This document shows positions 4,724 through 5,765 of a DNA stretch of 5,765 nt, one piece after another (the stretch's first letter is position 1; every line of letters begins with the position of its first letter). The translations under genes were made by a program, and so were the position numbers. Under the pieces are notes generated by a model, which saw nothing but the letters and a program-made list of their open reading frames with translations, was not told the origin of the DNA and searched no databases. Source of the DNA: an uncultured Bacilli bacterium (GTDB lineage: Bacteria > Bacillota_I > Bacilli_A > RF39 > UBA660). The stretch is taken from positions 1 to 5,765 of the forward strand of contig CALVPL010000075.1 of assembly GCA_944351315.1 (NCBI GenBank). Direction: 5' to 3'.

Positions 4724-5521
4724 ATGCATAAGTTTATAAAAGAAAATATTAAAGAATTTGATAAAAAAACTATTATTGTTTATTTAACGTTGCGGTTACT
4801 CGTTTTCATTGTTATGATTATTCAAATCCTTCATAGAAATTGGGAAGCTGTGTTTTTATGCTTTTTAACTCTCTTTTTGTTTTTGGTACCGTTTTTTATT
4901 GATAAAAAATTTAAGATTGATTTACCAACTCCTTTAGAAATTATTATTTTGCTTTTTATTTTTGCCGCGGAAATTTTAGGAGAGATTCAAAATTTTTATG
5001 GGATTTTTCCTTATTGGGATATGTTACTTCATACTTTAAATGGTTTTTTATGTGGAGCAATTGGCTTTTCATTGATTGATATTTTAAATGAAAGTAAACA
5101 TAAAAAAAAGCCTTTTAAATTGAGTCCGGTGTATGTCGCTTTAGTTGCTTTTTGTTTTTCAATGACTATTGGTGTTTTGTGGGAATTTTTTGAATATGGT
5201 GTCGATAAAGTGATGAAATATGATATGCAAAAAGATAAGATAGTCTATAATGTTTCTTCTGTTCTTTTAAATGAAAATGGAGAGAATGTACCGGTGATTT
5301 TGGAAGATATTTCAAGTACTACAATCTATTATGAAGAAAATGGCGAAGTAAAGGAAGAAAATATTAAAGGATATTTAGATATTGGCTTAAATGATACGAT
5401 GGAAGATTTATTAGTCAATTTTATTGGAGCTTTCACTTTTTCTGTTTTTGGATATCTGTATATTAAAAACAGAGAAAAGTATAAATTGGTAGAAGGATTT
5501 ATTCCAAAATCTAAAGAATAA
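4724..5521 (+). CDS. Six-helix membrane protein, DUF2238/YjdF-like
   Basis: Function unknown. Six hydrophobic helices are visible in 265 residues (about 16-36, 41-59, 70-88, 100-121, 136-156, 228-247). The loop NESKHKKKPFK between helices 4 and 5 is basic and so cytoplasmic, placing the long polar loop of about 160-225 outside. Conserved-looking polar residues sit in or beside helices: E83 and E87, WDMLLH with D99 and H103, GVLWEFFEY with E154 and E157, and DTMEDLLVN with D224 and D228. The D-x3-H, E-rich and DT-x2-D pattern resembles the DUF2238/YjdF family, from memory; a buried acidic/His set could bind metal. All cysteines (46, 110, 144) are in membrane helices and none is paired, so it is not a CcdA, DsbD or VKOR type partner. 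The ATG is 12 nt after the previous gene; its ribosome binding site is weak (AGGAAAA), suggesting coupling to the upstream gene. Confidence 0.78.
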   Translation: MHKFIKENIKEFDKKTIIVYLTLRLLVFIVMIIQILHRNWEAVFLCFLTLFLFLVPFFIDKKFKIDLPTPLEIIILLFIFAAEILGEIQNFYGIFPYWDMLLHTLNGFLCGAIGFSLIDILNESKHKKKPFKLSPVYVALVAFCFSMTIGVLWEFFEYGVDKVMKYDMQKDKIVYNVSSVLLNENGENVPVILEDISSTTIYYEENGEVKEENIKGYLDIGLNDTMEDLLVNFIGAFTFSVFGYLYIKNREKYKLVEGFIPKSKE

Positions 5522-5585
5522 TTACCTTATTAAGATTTTAAATCAAAATTATTTTTTATAAAAAGGTGAAAGGATTTGGGCGATT
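5522..5585 (+). other. AT-rich intergenic gap without a clear signal
   Basis: Only weak all-AT pairings are seen here (for instance AATAATT at 5517-5523 with AATTATT at 5547-5553, followed by Ts to 5557), which may act as a poor terminator. A TATAAA at 5557-5562 has no -35 box at a useful distance. AGGTGAAAGGA at 5563-5573 is purine-rich but 12 nt from the next start. Confidence 0.3.
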
Positions 5586-5765
5586 ATGGAAACAAGTTAC
5601 ATAGAAGTAATGAATAAAGATTATTTATTAAATCTAGGATTTCAGCCAGAGCAACTAAATTTTATTTCTGAATTAGTCAAAAAAGGAATTCAAGAAAAAT
5701 TATATACAAATACAAAGGATTTTAAACATGACTTAAAACATATTGAAAGAGTTTTAACTTATGTT
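5586..5765 (+). CDS. HD-domain protein, N-terminal part (runs off the window)
   Basis: Sixty codons are open to the end of the window. The last residues, FKHDLKHIERVLTYV, match the first motif of HD-domain phosphohydrolases (HDxxHxxRV), in which the second His is a metal ligand; the defining HD pair would lie beyond the window. The preceding 45 residues are charged and helical. The ATG at 5586 is the only start in its frame; the closest Shine-Dalgarno-like bases are GGG (5578-5580) or a more distant AAAGGA, so initiation may be weak. ATG at residue 9 (5610) is an alternative. Members of the superfamily act on nucleotides, cyclic di-nucleotides or RNA; no substrate can be assigned here. Confidence 0.7.
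   Translation, partial: METSYIEVMNKDYLLNLGFQPEQLNFISELVKKGIQEKLYTNTKDFKHDLKHIERVLTYV

Noticed and set aside
5517..5562. Terminator or promoter in the last intergenic gap
   Set aside because: Only short all-AT pairings and a TATAAA without a -35 partner are present; kept as an unassigned gap.

Overview
The window is AT-rich, gene-dense and read entirely on the + strand. TGA is used as a stop codon (for example at the ends of ogt and the VOC gene), so the standard bacterial code applies. Strong GGAGG-type ribosome binding sites, sigma-A-like promoters with 17-nt spacers and small compact operons point to a low-GC Gram-positive (Firmicutes/Bacilli or Erysipelotrichia-like) chromosome. No tRNA, rRNA, CRISPR array, insertion sequence or complete mobile element is visible.

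Layout. (1) 58-567: a Nudix hydrolase-domain gene with irregular ends. An in-frame stop sits just after a well-placed ATG/Shine-Dalgarno, and a hydrophobic tail replaces the last part of the fold, so it may be decaying. (2) 650-1303: a PAP2-family membrane phosphatase closed by a terminator that uses its own stop codon as part of the stem. (3) 1337-4103: a probable operon with its own promoter (1337-1365). It encodes a methylated-DNA-cysteine methyltransferase (ogt), a VOC/bleomycin-resistance-type protein overlapping it by 4 nt, a 65-residue helical protein of unknown function, a 5-codon leader peptide, and an ABC-F ATPase of the ribosome-protection type, followed by a terminator. (4) 4105-5521: a second promoter drives a membrane-anchored thioredoxin-fold protein (CPHC) and a six-helix membrane protein resembling the DUF2238/YjdF group. 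(5) 5586-5765: the start of an HD-domain protein, cut by the window end.

The most interesting element is the 78-nt gap before the ABC-F gene. It contains a tiny open reading frame (MYSEF) with its own strong ribosome binding site. It also contains three segments, A (GGCATAA), B (TTATGCC) and C (GGCATAA), where B can pair with A or with C. C overlaps the ABC-F ribosome binding site. A further hairpin overlaps the leader stop codon and is compatible with B:C but competes with A:B. This is the layout expected for drug-inducible translation attenuation, and suggests that the ABC-F protein is an inducible antibiotic-resistance factor. The upstream genes (alkyl-DNA repair and a drug-binding-type VOC protein) give the operon a toxic-compound defence flavour; that functional grouping is inference.
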